21,843 nucleotides of DNA from Clostridia bacterium (GTDB lineage Bacteria; Bacillota; Clostridia; Lachnospirales; WQUN01): NCBI GenBank assembly GCA_025997155.1, contig BNUF01000030.1:1-21843 (forward strand). The letters run 5' to 3'. Positions 1 through 6,955 of this stretch are shown piece after piece (within the stretch, counting starts at the first letter, position 1; the number at the start of each line of letters is the position of its first letter). Both the position numbers and the translations under genes were made by a program. The notes under the pieces are model-generated. The model ran no database searches, was not told the DNA's origin, and worked only from the letters and a program-made list of their open reading frames with translations.

Positions 1-576
1 TGTATCAATGTGGCGTATGCGTTCGCCGAAATGGGGAAGCGGGTTTTGGTGGCGGATTGCGACAGCCAGCGGAACTGCTTGAATTTTTTCACGGACGAGC
101 AGAGCGAGGGCATTTCCAAAACGAGGTATAAAAATCTTGACGTGGTTGCTTGGAGCGAAAACCTTTCGGCGCAAATTGAGTATGATTTCGTCTTACTTGA
201 CTTGCCGCCAACGCGAAACGAGGAAGTCCGCGAAATTTTGAGCATATGCGACTTTGTGTTTGTTCCGATTGAAGTTTCGGCGTTCTCTATGCAAGGAATA
301 GCGAGAGTTACAGACCTCATTGCGGAGGCAAACACGAAATTCGGCGGTTGCTATATGTCACGCTTTAACAAGAAAAACGCGGCGAACCTCAAACTCCTCG
401 AATTACTCAAAGATAGTTTCGGCGACAAACTGCTCACGGCAATCGTTCCGCAAAGTAACGCAATTGAAAATAGCATAAACTACAAAATAACGGCGTTTGA
501 GCATATGAAGTGGACAAGTGCCGTTATTTCTTTGGGCGACTTGGCGGCTGAAATTTTGGAGAGGGTCGGTGAGTAG
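1..576 (+). CDS. parA: ParA-family partition ATPase (5' end outside window)
   Basis: Partial Walker-type ATPase of the ParA/Soj family, which positions or partitions DNA together with ParB. The reading frame is open from base 1, so the true start and the Walker A lysine motif lie upstream of the window; the GTG at 10 is internal. Visible family marks are the segment after Walker A (INVAYAFAEMGKRVLVADCD, followed by SQ), the Walker B-like FVLLDLPP, and a later hydrophobic FVFVPIEV strand. About 191 codons are present, so roughly the first 10-20 residues are probably missing. The stop at 574-576 is one base before the parB ATG, so the two are almost certainly one operon. On conjugative elements such pairs help maintain the excised circle; that role is inferred here. 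Confidence 0.85.
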   Translation, partial: CINVAYAFAEMGKRVLVADCDSQRNCLNFFTDEQSEGISKTRYKNLDVVAWSENLSAQIEYDFVLLDLPPTRNEEVREILSICDFVFVPIEVSAFSMQGIARVTDLIAEANTKFGGCYMSRFNKKNAANLKLLELLKDSFGDKLLTAIVPQSNAIENSINYKITAFEHMKWTSAVISLGDLAAEILERVGE

Positions 577-577
577 T

Positions 578-1624
578 ATGGGTGCGGCGCGGACGTTCGA
601 TAGCGGTATTTTCAGCAATGTCAATAAAGTTGTGACGGACGAGTTTACGGTTAAGATGATTGAAATCGACAAATTGATACCGAACAGCGAAAACTTTTAC
701 TCGATGAGCGAGATAGAGGTTCTTGCGGAGGATATAGAACGGCAAGGGCTGAAACATAACCTTGTTGTAACGCCTGTTTCTAACGGACAATATAAAATTA
801 TCTCGGGACACCGCCGTTATCAAGCGGTTATTTTTTTGCGGCAAGAGGGGCGGTATCTGTCCCTCCGCTTGCCTTGTTTCGTAAGCAACGAAAAATCAGA
901 CGATGAGCAAATGCAAGACCTCATTATGCTGAATGTCACAGGACGCGAAATCTCCGATAGTGAGCGTCTGAAACAGTACGAACACTTGAAACGCATACTT
1001 GAGGCGCGGAAAGAAAACGGCGAAAAATTCGGGCGTATCCGCGAGAAAATCGCGGAAATGCTGAAAGTGTCGGTCGGGCAGATTTCTAAAATAGAACATA
1101 TAGAGAACAATGCGGTAGACGAGGTTAAACAAGCAATTGAGGACGGAAGCCTTTCTATTTCAACGGCTAACGAAATAGCGAAACTTGATGAGGACGAACA
1201 GCGGGAGCTGATTAAGGATAAGGATATATCGGAAATCACGCACAAAGAGGTTAAAACGCGCAAAAAACAGAGTTCGGCTAATAAAGAAAATGTGACATAT
1301 GTGTCACAAAATTCTTTTGAGGACGATACCAATGAGGACGAATATGAAGTTATGCCGCCAACCTCACAAAACACTTCCGAAGATACAGACGGTGAAAACG
1401 TGACATATGTGTCACAAAATCCTCCCGACATAAAAGATTGGGTCAAAGAAACTCTACACGCATACTTGGGTTACGTTCTCCAGACTTGCGAAATGTTTGA
1501 CTACTCCGATGATAAGACAACCGAGTTTTTGGACACATTCAAGACATTATTTAGGGAACAATCTTTTGAAGAAGCACACAAATACTACCGCGAGAGCCGT
1601 TTCAACGCACACGGAACAGTATAA
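578..1624 (+). CDS. parB: ParB-family DNA-binding partition protein
   Basis: 348-residue ParB/Spo0J-like protein. The N-terminal ParB domain has the box GHRRYQA at residues 77-83, preceded by an IDKLIPN-type entry (30-36). A helix-turn-helix region follows around residues 153-175 (IREKIAEMLKVSVGQISKIE). Residues 230-285 are acidic and low in order, and contain the octapeptide NVTYVSQN twice (238-245, 274-281). I chose the ATG at 578 because GGAGAGGG at 558-565 lies 12 bases upstream; a longer frame from 518 would overlap parA deeply. It probably acts with the ParA encoded just upstream and may bind a centromere-like site. The DNA encoding the two octapeptides forms identical inverted repeats (listed separately). 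A hairpin terminator follows. Confidence 0.85.
   Translation: MGAARTFDSGIFSNVNKVVTDEFTVKMIEIDKLIPNSENFYSMSEIEVLAEDIERQGLKHNLVVTPVSNGQYKIISGHRRYQAVIFLRQEGRYLSLRLPCFVSNEKSDDEQMQDLIMLNVTGREISDSERLKQYEHLKRILEARKENGEKFGRIREKIAEMLKVSVGQISKIEHIENNAVDEVKQAIEDGSLSISTANEIAKLDEDEQRELIKDKDISEITHKEVKTRKKQSSANKENVTYVSQNSFEDDTNEDEYEVMPPTSQNTSEDTDGENVTYVSQNPPDIKDWVKETLHAYLGYVLQTCEMFDYSDDKTTEFLDTFKTLFREQSFEEAHKYYRESRFNAHGTV
1292..1420. repeat. Pair of identical inverted repeats inside parB
   Basis: The sequence GTGACATATGTGTCAC occurs at 1292-1307 and 1400-1415. Each copy has 6-base arms (GTGACA/TGTCAC) around TATG. Identity continues for 5 more bases, giving a 21-base perfect direct repeat 108 bases apart. 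Both copies encode part of the ParB octapeptide NVTYVSQN. They could be binding sites for ParB (parS-like) or simply a repeated peptide; the palindromic form favours a DNA role, but this is inference. Confidence 0.6.
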
Positions 1625-1638
1625 GGTTAAACATATCG

Positions 1639-1675
1639 GCGGCGCAATGAAAGAAGTTGCGCCGTCTTGCTTTTT
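1639..1675 (+). terminator. Intrinsic terminator after parB
   Basis: The arms CGGCGCAA (1640-1647) and TTGCGCCG (1657-1664) form a perfect 8-bp stem with a 9-base loop, followed by the T-rich run TCTTGCTTTTT. It begins 15 bases after the parB stop and probably ends the parAB transcript. The T-run is interrupted by GC, so termination may be partial. Confidence 0.7.
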
Positions 1676-1686
1676 ATGACTACATA

Positions 1687-1700
1687 GGAGCGTTCGCTCC
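1687..1700. repeat. Short perfect hairpin in the parB-downstream gap
   Basis: GGAGC and GCTCC (1687-1691, 1696-1700) form a 5-bp stem closed by GTTC. It sits just after the parB terminator and before an orphan Shine-Dalgarno-like AAGGGAGGT (1712-1720) that has no credible reading frame behind it. The function is unknown. Confidence 0.4.
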
Positions 1701-1739
1701 GATTTATTCACAAGGGAGGTAAAACCACGCCCGCGAAAT

Positions 1740-1849
1740 GTGCTGATAACGCAGAATCATATCAATAACGGTGGAAACAGAAGACCCGCCGAAATCGGTG
1801 CGAAATCATCTCGTTATTGAGGGAACAGAAGATGTGAAACGCTTAGCAC
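1740..1849 (+). other. Nested inverted-repeat structure (possible leader RNA or cis-acting DNA site)
   Basis: This is the core of the 279-base non-coding gap between parB and the next gene. The outer arms GTGCTGA (1740-1746) and TTAGCAC (1843-1849) pair with one G-U. The inner arms TCAATAACG (1762-1770) and CGTTATTGA (1812-1820) pair perfectly over 9 bp. Inside are two mutually exclusive hairpins: CGGTGG/CCGCCG (1769-1774/1786-1791) or CGCCG/CGGTG (1787-1791/1796-1800). AACAGAAGA occurs twice (1776-1784, 1824-1832). It might be a regulatory leader, an oriT-like site or a binding site. I see no clear promoter and recognise no known RNA family. Confidence 0.45.
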
Positions 1850-1903
1850 AAAATTTCTTTTTCTGATAGTGCTTTTCAAAAAACGCAAGGGGGCATTGTA
1901 TGT

Positions 1904-2224
1904 ATGAGTGAAATTACTGCGGAAAGCGGTTGTCCGACAGACTGCCGTTTTGAGTGCCAAACCGACTGCCGCTTTATTCCTGTCGGTCGTTATTGTGAAA
2001 TTACAGGAATATCATATGCCACGGTTAATTACCTGTTAAAAACAGGGCAACTGAATTTTATAATTACCGAAAACGAACAAGTAGAAATTGATACGCAAGA
2101 AAACGGCAATACTGAAATAAAGACTATTTTGGAAAAATTAAGTAATATCGAAAAAATGATTACCGCGCTTTGCGATTCTCTTTGTGATTACATTAAACTA
2201 CAAGTTAAATATTCGGAGGGTTAA
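1904..2224 (+). CDS. Small putative DNA-binding protein with MerR/excisionase-like HTH
   Basis: 106-residue protein. Residues 25-50 read as PVGRYCEITGISYATVNYLL preceded by FI, a pattern like the short HTH of excisionase/AlpA-type proteins. A Cys-rich N-terminus (four Cys within residues 9-22: GCPTDCRFECQTDC) may bind metal, and residues 65-100 have the heptad look of a coiled coil. The ATG at 1904 follows AAGGGGGC with good spacing; an ATG at 1900 reads into an immediate stop. It opens the long transfer operon behind the structured gap, and the next gene begins one base after its stop. A regulatory or accessory DNA-binding role is inferred; I cannot name the family securely. Confidence 0.6.
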   Translation: MSEITAESGCPTDCRFECQTDCRFIPVGRYCEITGISYATVNYLLKTGQLNFIITENEQVEIDTQENGNTEIKTILEKLSNIEKMITALCDSLCDYIKLQVKYSEG

Positions 2225-2225
2225 A

Positions 2226-2576
2226 ATGGAAAATGAAAACAACATACTCGGAAACAACATTCGGCGCGAACGGGAAAAGCGGGGTTTGTCGCTAATCGAT
2301 GTCGCGGAGGTCATTGGCGTGACAGCAAACTATATAGGGCTTGTGGAACGCGGCAGGCGCGGCATAATGCCGCCGAAACTTATAATACTTGCGGAGTCTT
2401 TTGAAATCACGATAGACGAACTTTTAAGAGGAACACCGCAGGAAGAAGAAACAGACCCCGACGGCATTGGCGGCAGACGCGCCGCACTCAAGACTTTGGC
2501 GTACAACCTTGACGAGAATCAACTCAACTTTGTAATCACGATTATTAAGGAACTCAAAAAAGGGGTTGCGTTCTGA
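2226..2576 (+). CDS. XRE-family HTH transcriptional regulator
   Basis: 116-residue protein with a typical N-terminal HTH_3 domain (residues ~8-64): IRREREKRGLSLIDVAEVIG followed by the recognition region VTANYIGLVERGRRG and the closing ITIDELLRG. The C-terminal part (residues ~80-116) is helical and unassigned. The start ATG at 2226 has CGGAGGG 5-11 bases upstream; longer in-frame starts would overlap the previous gene. The stop TGA overlaps the next ATG (TGATG), indicating translational coupling with the pcfB-like gene. It likely controls the transfer operon it sits in; the ligand and operator are unknown. Confidence 0.8.
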   Translation: MENENNILGNNIRREREKRGLSLIDVAEVIGVTANYIGLVERGRRGIMPPKLIILAESFEITIDELLRGTPQEEETDPDGIGGRRAALKTLAYNLDENQLNFVITIIKELKKGVAF

Positions 2577-3133
2577 TGAACGAAGAAGCTACGGGGCAAG
2601 TGTTCCAAGTATCTTTTCAAGCCGCCGAACTAACGATAAATACAATATTGAAAGTGCTGGAATCGTTGAGAAGTACCATAGAAAATCAACAAAAAATAGC
2701 GGCGCAGTTATTGGGAAAGGGCGATATTCAGAAAGGCGGCGGCGTAAAGAACCCAGAACTTCAAGGGAAACAAAAGATAAATAGGTTAGTCGAAAGCGGT
2801 GCGGACATTGACAACATCAAACTTGACGGCGATAAAAAGAGGATTTTTGAATCCGTGGCGCGGAAATATGGTATGGCGTACTCGCTCCGCAAAAATTCAG
2901 CCGTAAAACCGCCGCAATACACCTTGTTTTTTAAGGCGAAAAATACGAAAGTGCTTAACGCCGCTATTGACGAAATGACGCAAAAATTCAACAAGGCGCA
3001 AGCGAATAAGAAAACTATTGAATCGCTGTTAAATCACGCTAAAGACGTTATGAAAGACCGCGCAACGGATATTGCCAACGCGGTTAATAAAGCGATAAAA
3101 AACGTGCGGAACAGAAACGGGAATGACTTATGA
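2576..3133 (+). CDS. PcfB-like (DUF3801) conjugation accessory protein
   Basis: 185-residue soluble protein that resembles PcfB/DUF3801 proteins. These regularly sit directly upstream of the coupling protein in Gram-positive conjugative elements and are thought to help process or deliver the transfer substrate. Features seen: an N-terminal segment VFQVSFQAAELTINTILKVL, a middle region DGDKKRIFESVARKYGMAYS and YTLFFKAKNTKVLNAAIDEM, which looks like the beta-alpha core of the family. The C-terminus is a basic helix (residues ~140-185). Its stop overlaps the start of the coupling protein gene by four bases (ATGA), so the two are coupled. Confidence 0.75.
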   Translation: MNEEATGQVFQVSFQAAELTINTILKVLESLRSTIENQQKIAAQLLGKGDIQKGGGVKNPELQGKQKINRLVESGADIDNIKLDGDKKRIFESVARKYGMAYSLRKNSAVKPPQYTLFFKAKNTKVLNAAIDEMTQKFNKAQANKKTIESLLNHAKDVMKDRATDIANAVNKAIKNVRNRNGNDL

Positions 3134-5121
3134 AAAAAGGAAAACTCAAAAAAATCATAATGCTAAATCTTCCTTACGCGATTGTGCTTTACCTTTCAAA
3201 CAAGGCGGTTGACGGTTACTACAAGACAAGAAGCGCGGACTTTTTTGAGCAGTTAAGCGGAGCGTTAAAAAGTTTGGCAATGATTTCACAAAAACCGTTT
3301 CCAAGTTTTGATTCGCGGGTGATTCTTGTTTCGCTGATGTTCACCGCCGCATTTTACGGGTTTCTGTACTACAAGAGAAAAACAAGGAAGAAATTCCGAA
3401 ACGGAATCGAACACGGTTCGGCGCGGTTTGGCGGCGAAAAAGATATTGAGCCGTATGTAGACCCTGTTTTTGAAAACAACGCTATACTTTCAGAAACAGA
3501 AAGTCTTATGATGAACAGCCGCCCCGCCAAAGCAAAGTACGGACGCAACAAAAACATAATGGTTGTCGGCGGTTCGGGTACTGGCAAGACGTTTTATTTC
3601 GTCAAACCAAACCTAATGCAAATGCACAGCAGTTATGTCGTCACCGACCCGAAAGGGGATTTGATAATTGATTGCGGCAAGATGTTTCAGCGCGGACGAC
3701 CTAAAACGCGCATAAAAATTGATAAAAAAGGTAAATTCGTCAAGAACTTAAAAGGCGAGTTTGTGTATGAGCCTGTACTCAACAAGAAAGGCAAACAAGT
3801 GTACGAACCCTATAAAATCAAGGTTCTTAACACGATAGACTTTGAACAGAGTATGAAATATAATCCATTTGCGTACATCAACAGCACCAAAGATATAATC
3901 TCGTTCGTGAACGCAATCATTGCCAACACAAAGGGCGAGGGCGAAAAATCAGCGGAAGATTTTTGGGTAAAAGCGGAACGCCTGTATTATATGGCGTTGG
4001 TCGGGTATATCTACTATGTTTTGCCCGAAGAGCGCCGAAACTTCCGCGTACTTCTCGAAATGATAAACGCAAGCGAAACAAAAGAAGAAGATGAAAATTT
4101 CAAAAACGCGATTGATATTATGTTTGAGGAATTGGAACAAGAACAGCCGACAAACTTTGCCGTCAAGCAGTATAAAAAGTATAAATTGGCGGCGGGAAAG
4201 ACCGCGAAATCAATTCTTATTTCCTGCGGTGCAAGGCTTGCGCCGTTCGACATAGAAGAAGTTTTGGAAGTAACCGACTATGACGAACTTGAAATTGATA
4301 AACTCGGTGATGAGTTGACTGTACTGTTCGTAATAGTTTCTGATACTGACGACACATTCAACTTTTTACCCGCGATTATGTACACTCAAATGTTCAATCT
4401 ACTATGTGACAGGGCGTTGAAAGTCTACAAAGGACGGCTTCCGATACACGTTCGTTGCATTTTAGATGAATTCGCAAACATAGGTCAGATACCAAAATTT
4501 GATAAATTGATTGCCACTATCCGAAGCCGCGAAATCTCGGCTTCTATTATTTTGCAGGCGAACACGCAGTTGAAACAGATTTACAAGGACAACGCCGACA
4601 CCATAATCGGCAACTGCGACACGAAGATATTTTTGGGAGGTGATGACGCGACAACGCTTAAAGACTGGTCGGAGGTTATGGGCAAACAGACAATCGACCT
4701 GTACAACACAAGTGATACAAGGGGTTCGCAGCAAAGTCACGGTATGAACTATCAGAAACACGGACGCGAACTTATGACGAGAGATGAAATCGCCGTAATG
4801 GACAACGATAAATGTCTGCTCCGTATTCGCGGCGTTCGTCCGTTCTTTTCAAACAAGTACAACATAACGCGCCACAAGAATTATCGGCGGCTTAGATACA
4901 CAACATCAGACGGCATAGAGAAAAACGCTTTTGATGTCGCGGCTTATTTGAATACAGAATTTGTCCCGACAGGAAAAGAAACTGTACAGGCGTTCGACCT
5001 CGGAGAGATAACCGAAGTGAATATTGATACGGCGAACAAAGTAGCTGAAACAGGGGTTTACGGCGATGATGTCGTATTCGATGACGGTGAATTAGACGAA
5101 GAATGGGAAGTCGTTTCCTAA
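3130..5121 (+). CDS. VirD4/TraG-type coupling protein ATPase
   Basis: 663-residue type IV coupling protein that links the relaxase-DNA complex to the secretion channel and uses ATP. Two N-terminal hydrophobic segments (about residues 10-25 and 63-80) would anchor it in the membrane. Walker A is GGSGTGKT at 147-154 and Walker B is ILDEFANIG with the DEF at 446-448. SASIILQANTQLKQIY and the C-terminal TRDEIAVMDNDKCLL region are typical of the family. Residues ~187-227 form a charged, Lys/Gly-rich insertion between the Walker A half and the KVLNTIDF strand; similar inserts occur in clostridial relatives. The ATG overlaps the pcfB stop, and a short gap leads to the Maff2 gene. Confidence 0.93.
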   Translation: MKKGKLKKIIMLNLPYAIVLYLSNKAVDGYYKTRSADFFEQLSGALKSLAMISQKPFPSFDSRVILVSLMFTAAFYGFLYYKRKTRKKFRNGIEHGSARFGGEKDIEPYVDPVFENNAILSETESLMMNSRPAKAKYGRNKNIMVVGGSGTGKTFYFVKPNLMQMHSSYVVTDPKGDLIIDCGKMFQRGRPKTRIKIDKKGKFVKNLKGEFVYEPVLNKKGKQVYEPYKIKVLNTIDFEQSMKYNPFAYINSTKDIISFVNAIIANTKGEGEKSAEDFWVKAERLYYMALVGYIYYVLPEERRNFRVLLEMINASETKEEDENFKNAIDIMFEELEQEQPTNFAVKQYKKYKLAAGKTAKSILISCGARLAPFDIEEVLEVTDYDELEIDKLGDELTVLFVIVSDTDDTFNFLPAIMYTQMFNLLCDRALKVYKGRLPIHVRCILDEFANIGQIPKFDKLIATIRSREISASIILQANTQLKQIYKDNADTIIGNCDTKIFLGGDDATTLKDWSEVMGKQTIDLYNTSDTRGSQQSHGMNYQKHGRELMTRDEIAVMDNDKCLLRIRGVRPFFSNKYNITRHKNYRRLRYTTSDGIEKNAFDVAAYLNTEFVPTGKETVQAFDLGEITEVNIDTANKVAETGVYGDDVVFDDGELDEEWEVVS

Positions 5122-5140
5122 ATCAAAGGGGGATTTTTTA

Positions 5141-5488
5141 ATGAGTTTTTTTAGTGACGCGGTAGAAACTTTGAAAACACTTGTAACGCTAATCGGCGTG
5201 GGGCTTGGGCTTTGGGGTGCGGTCAACCTTATGGAGGGCTACGGCGCGGACAATCCAGGGGCGAAGTCACAAGGTATGAAACAATTTATGAGCGGCGCGG
5301 GAATAGTACTTATCGGGCAGGTACTTGTGCCGAAGCTGTCAGACCTTTTCACGGTTGCGGCTCTCGATACGAATACAGTTTTGGCAAGCGTTAATTACTT
5401 TTACTTTTCCGCTCTTAGCATTGTGACGAATGTAGCGGCTGTGTTCAATCCGCAATTCGCCGTAATATCGGCGGTACTCGCCGCGTAA
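5141..5488 (+). CDS. Maff2-family small membrane protein of conjugative elements
   Basis: 115-residue hydrophobic protein. The segment VTLIGVGLGLWGAVNLMEGYG followed by a GAKSQGMKQFMSGAG stretch and then VLIGQVLVPKLSDLF is the recognisable signature of the Maff2/TrbC-like proteins found between traG and trbL in this class of element. Three membrane-spanning stretches can be drawn (about residues 13-29, 48-64 and 90-112). It is plausibly the pilin-like or channel subunit, by analogy to VirB2; that is family-context inference. AAAGGGGG lies 8 or so bases before the ATG. Confidence 0.8.
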   Translation: MSFFSDAVETLKTLVTLIGVGLGLWGAVNLMEGYGADNPGAKSQGMKQFMSGAGIVLIGQVLVPKLSDLFTVAALDTNTVLASVNYFYFSALSIVTNVAAVFNPQFAVISAVLAA

Positions 5489-5516
5489 AACCCTTGCGGG
5501 GGAGGGATTTGGTAGT

Positions 5517-6488
5517 ATGGCAAAAATACTTGCGCGGCAAATAGCGGAGTTTATGACGCTGATTTGCAATCTTTTACTCGGCGTAATCAAAGAAAGTTTA
5601 GGCGACATATTTGACAAAATCAACGCAAATGTTATCGTAGCCCAAAATGTAGTCGGCAAGTTGCCGTCAGAATGGAACGGCAGTGCGTATAATGTTGTCG
5701 AACAGCTTTCTTCAAATGTCGCGTTACCGATTGCGGGGTTTATATTAACTTTCGTTCTGTGTTGTGAGTTGGTTTCAATGGTTACGGACAAGAATAGCTT
5801 GCAAGATGTAGATACTTTTATGTTTTTCAAGTATGTTTTCAAAGCGGCGATAGCCGTCTTTTTAGTTAGTCACGCTTTTACAATGTCCTCGGCGGTTTTT
5901 GATGTCGCTCAATTCGCTATTACAAAGGCGGCGGCACTCGATACAACATCAGCGGACGCATTGAAAATTGACCAATTAACAGAACTGCTGCAAAATGAGC
6001 AAAACGAGATAAATTCACATTCGGTGGATATAGATAAGATGTCCAAAGAAGAAGCAAAAGCGACAAGTGATTTTATGTTGGCGAAACTTAAAAGCTACGC
6101 GCCTGTAATTCTTGAAGTTTTGATTGTGCGGCTTGGCTTGTACTTCTTGGTAATTTATATTCTTATCATTGCGTATTCTCGTATGATTGAAATTTATTTG
6201 TACCTCTCAATGGCTTCCATTCCGCTTGCAACGGTGAGTAACCGCGAATGGGGCAATATCGGGACGAATTACGCGAAAAACCTTGCGGCACTCGGCTTGC
6301 AAGGCGTTTTTATAATCGTTTGCATAATTATTTACGGCGTGTTGGTACAGGACTTCGCAGGCGGCGCAAGCGATATGAAGGAATTGCGTGACGGGCTTTT
6401 TCAAGTTTTGATATATTCCGCGCTGCTCGCTATGAGCATAAGCAAAAGCCACGCTATGGCGAAATCGATAATGAGTGCAAACGGCTAA
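5517..6488 (+). CDS. TrbL/VirB6-like polytopic conjugation membrane protein
   Basis: 323-residue integral membrane protein. Hydrophobic segments lie near residues 70-90, 106-128, 197-222, 226-240, 254-275 and 292-308, with a polar, Gln/Glu-rich loop at ~143-190. This topology, and its place between the Maff2 and PrgI genes, fits the VirB6/TrbL inner-membrane channel component. There is no enzymatic motif. GGAGGG at 5501-5506 precedes the ATG by 10 bases. Sequence identity to VirB6 is not visible by eye, so the call rests on topology, gene order and overall resemblance to clostridial TrbL-like proteins. Confidence 0.75.
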   Translation: MAKILARQIAEFMTLICNLLLGVIKESLGDIFDKINANVIVAQNVVGKLPSEWNGSAYNVVEQLSSNVALPIAGFILTFVLCCELVSMVTDKNSLQDVDTFMFFKYVFKAAIAVFLVSHAFTMSSAVFDVAQFAITKAAALDTTSADALKIDQLTELLQNEQNEINSHSVDIDKMSKEEAKATSDFMLAKLKSYAPVILEVLIVRLGLYFLVIYILIIAYSRMIEIYLYLSMASIPLATVSNREWGNIGTNYAKNLAALGLQGVFIIVCIIIYGVLVQDFAGGASDMKELRDGLFQVLIYSALLAMSISKSHAMAKSIMSANG

Positions 6489-6520
6489 TCAAACGAAAAC
6501 AACAGAAAGTGAGGATTCAT

Positions 6521-6955
6521 ATGCCTTTCGTGCCTGTTCCAAAGGACTTGAATAAAATAAAAACAAAATTAGCGTTTAACTTGACGAAACGGCAGTTGTT
6601 GGCGTTTGGCGCGGCGGCGGCAGTCGGTATTCCGACCTATTTTTTGGGCAGAGAGGGGGTCGGGAACAGCACCGCCCTTTTGATTATGGTCGCCGTTATG
6701 CTGCCGTTCGGCTTTTTGGGATTGTATGAAAACAGCCTTGGTATGCCGTTCGAGCAGGTTCTTAAACATATAATTATTTCAAGGTACATCAGACCGCCGA
6801 TAAGGATTCACAAGACGCAGAACTACTACGGGGAACTGTCAAGAGAGGTTAAGAAAAATGCTGTCAAGAGAGGTGAAAAAGTTTGCCGAAATCAGCGCAA
6901 GCAGTACAGGCAAGACCGCAAAATCAAACCAACAAAAATCAAGGGAAAACGCTGA
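6521..6955 (+). CDS. PrgI-family conjugation membrane protein
   Basis: 144-residue protein starting MPFVPVPKDLNKIKTKLAFN, followed by LTKRQLLAFG, the characteristic opening of PrgI-family proteins, the VirB3-like partner of the VirB4 ATPase. Two membrane segments follow (about residues 30-45 and 53-72), then a basic cytosolic tail. I start it at ATG 6521 rather than the upstream GTG at 6509, because AGTGAGG (6508-6514) is correctly spaced for 6521 and the family begins at this Met. The last 73 bases overlap the start of the VirB4 gene in another frame, which suggests coupled translation. Confidence 0.85.
   Translation: MPFVPVPKDLNKIKTKLAFNLTKRQLLAFGAAAAVGIPTYFLGREGVGNSTALLIMVAVMLPFGFLGLYENSLGMPFEQVLKHIIISRYIRPPIRIHKTQNYYGELSREVKKNAVKRGEKVCRNQRKQYRQDRKIKPTKIKGKR
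6836..6885 (+). repeat. Imperfect 25-base tandem repeat carrying the virB4 ribosome binding site
   Basis: CTGTCAAGAGAGGT occurs at 6836-6849 and again at 6861-6874, with partial similarity in the bases that follow, giving two units of 25 bases. Each unit carries an AAGAGAGG Shine-Dalgarno-like core; the second serves the TTG start of virB4 at 6883. It lies within the end of prgI. Confidence 0.6.

Noticed and set aside
403..844. Overlapping minus-strand open frames at 403-672 and 524-844 across the parA/parB junction
   Set aside because: They lie opposite convincing plus-strand genes, have no family signal and no ribosome binding site context; they are shadows of the coding frames.
820..1446. 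Long minus-strand open frame (208 codons) opposite parB
   Set aside because: It is Ser/Cys-rich low-complexity translation, mirrors the ParB codons and resembles no family.
1712..1746. Strong Shine-Dalgarno-like AAGGGAGGT in the gap
   Set aside because: The only nearby ATG (1738) reads two codons to a stop; no credible leader peptide can be supported.
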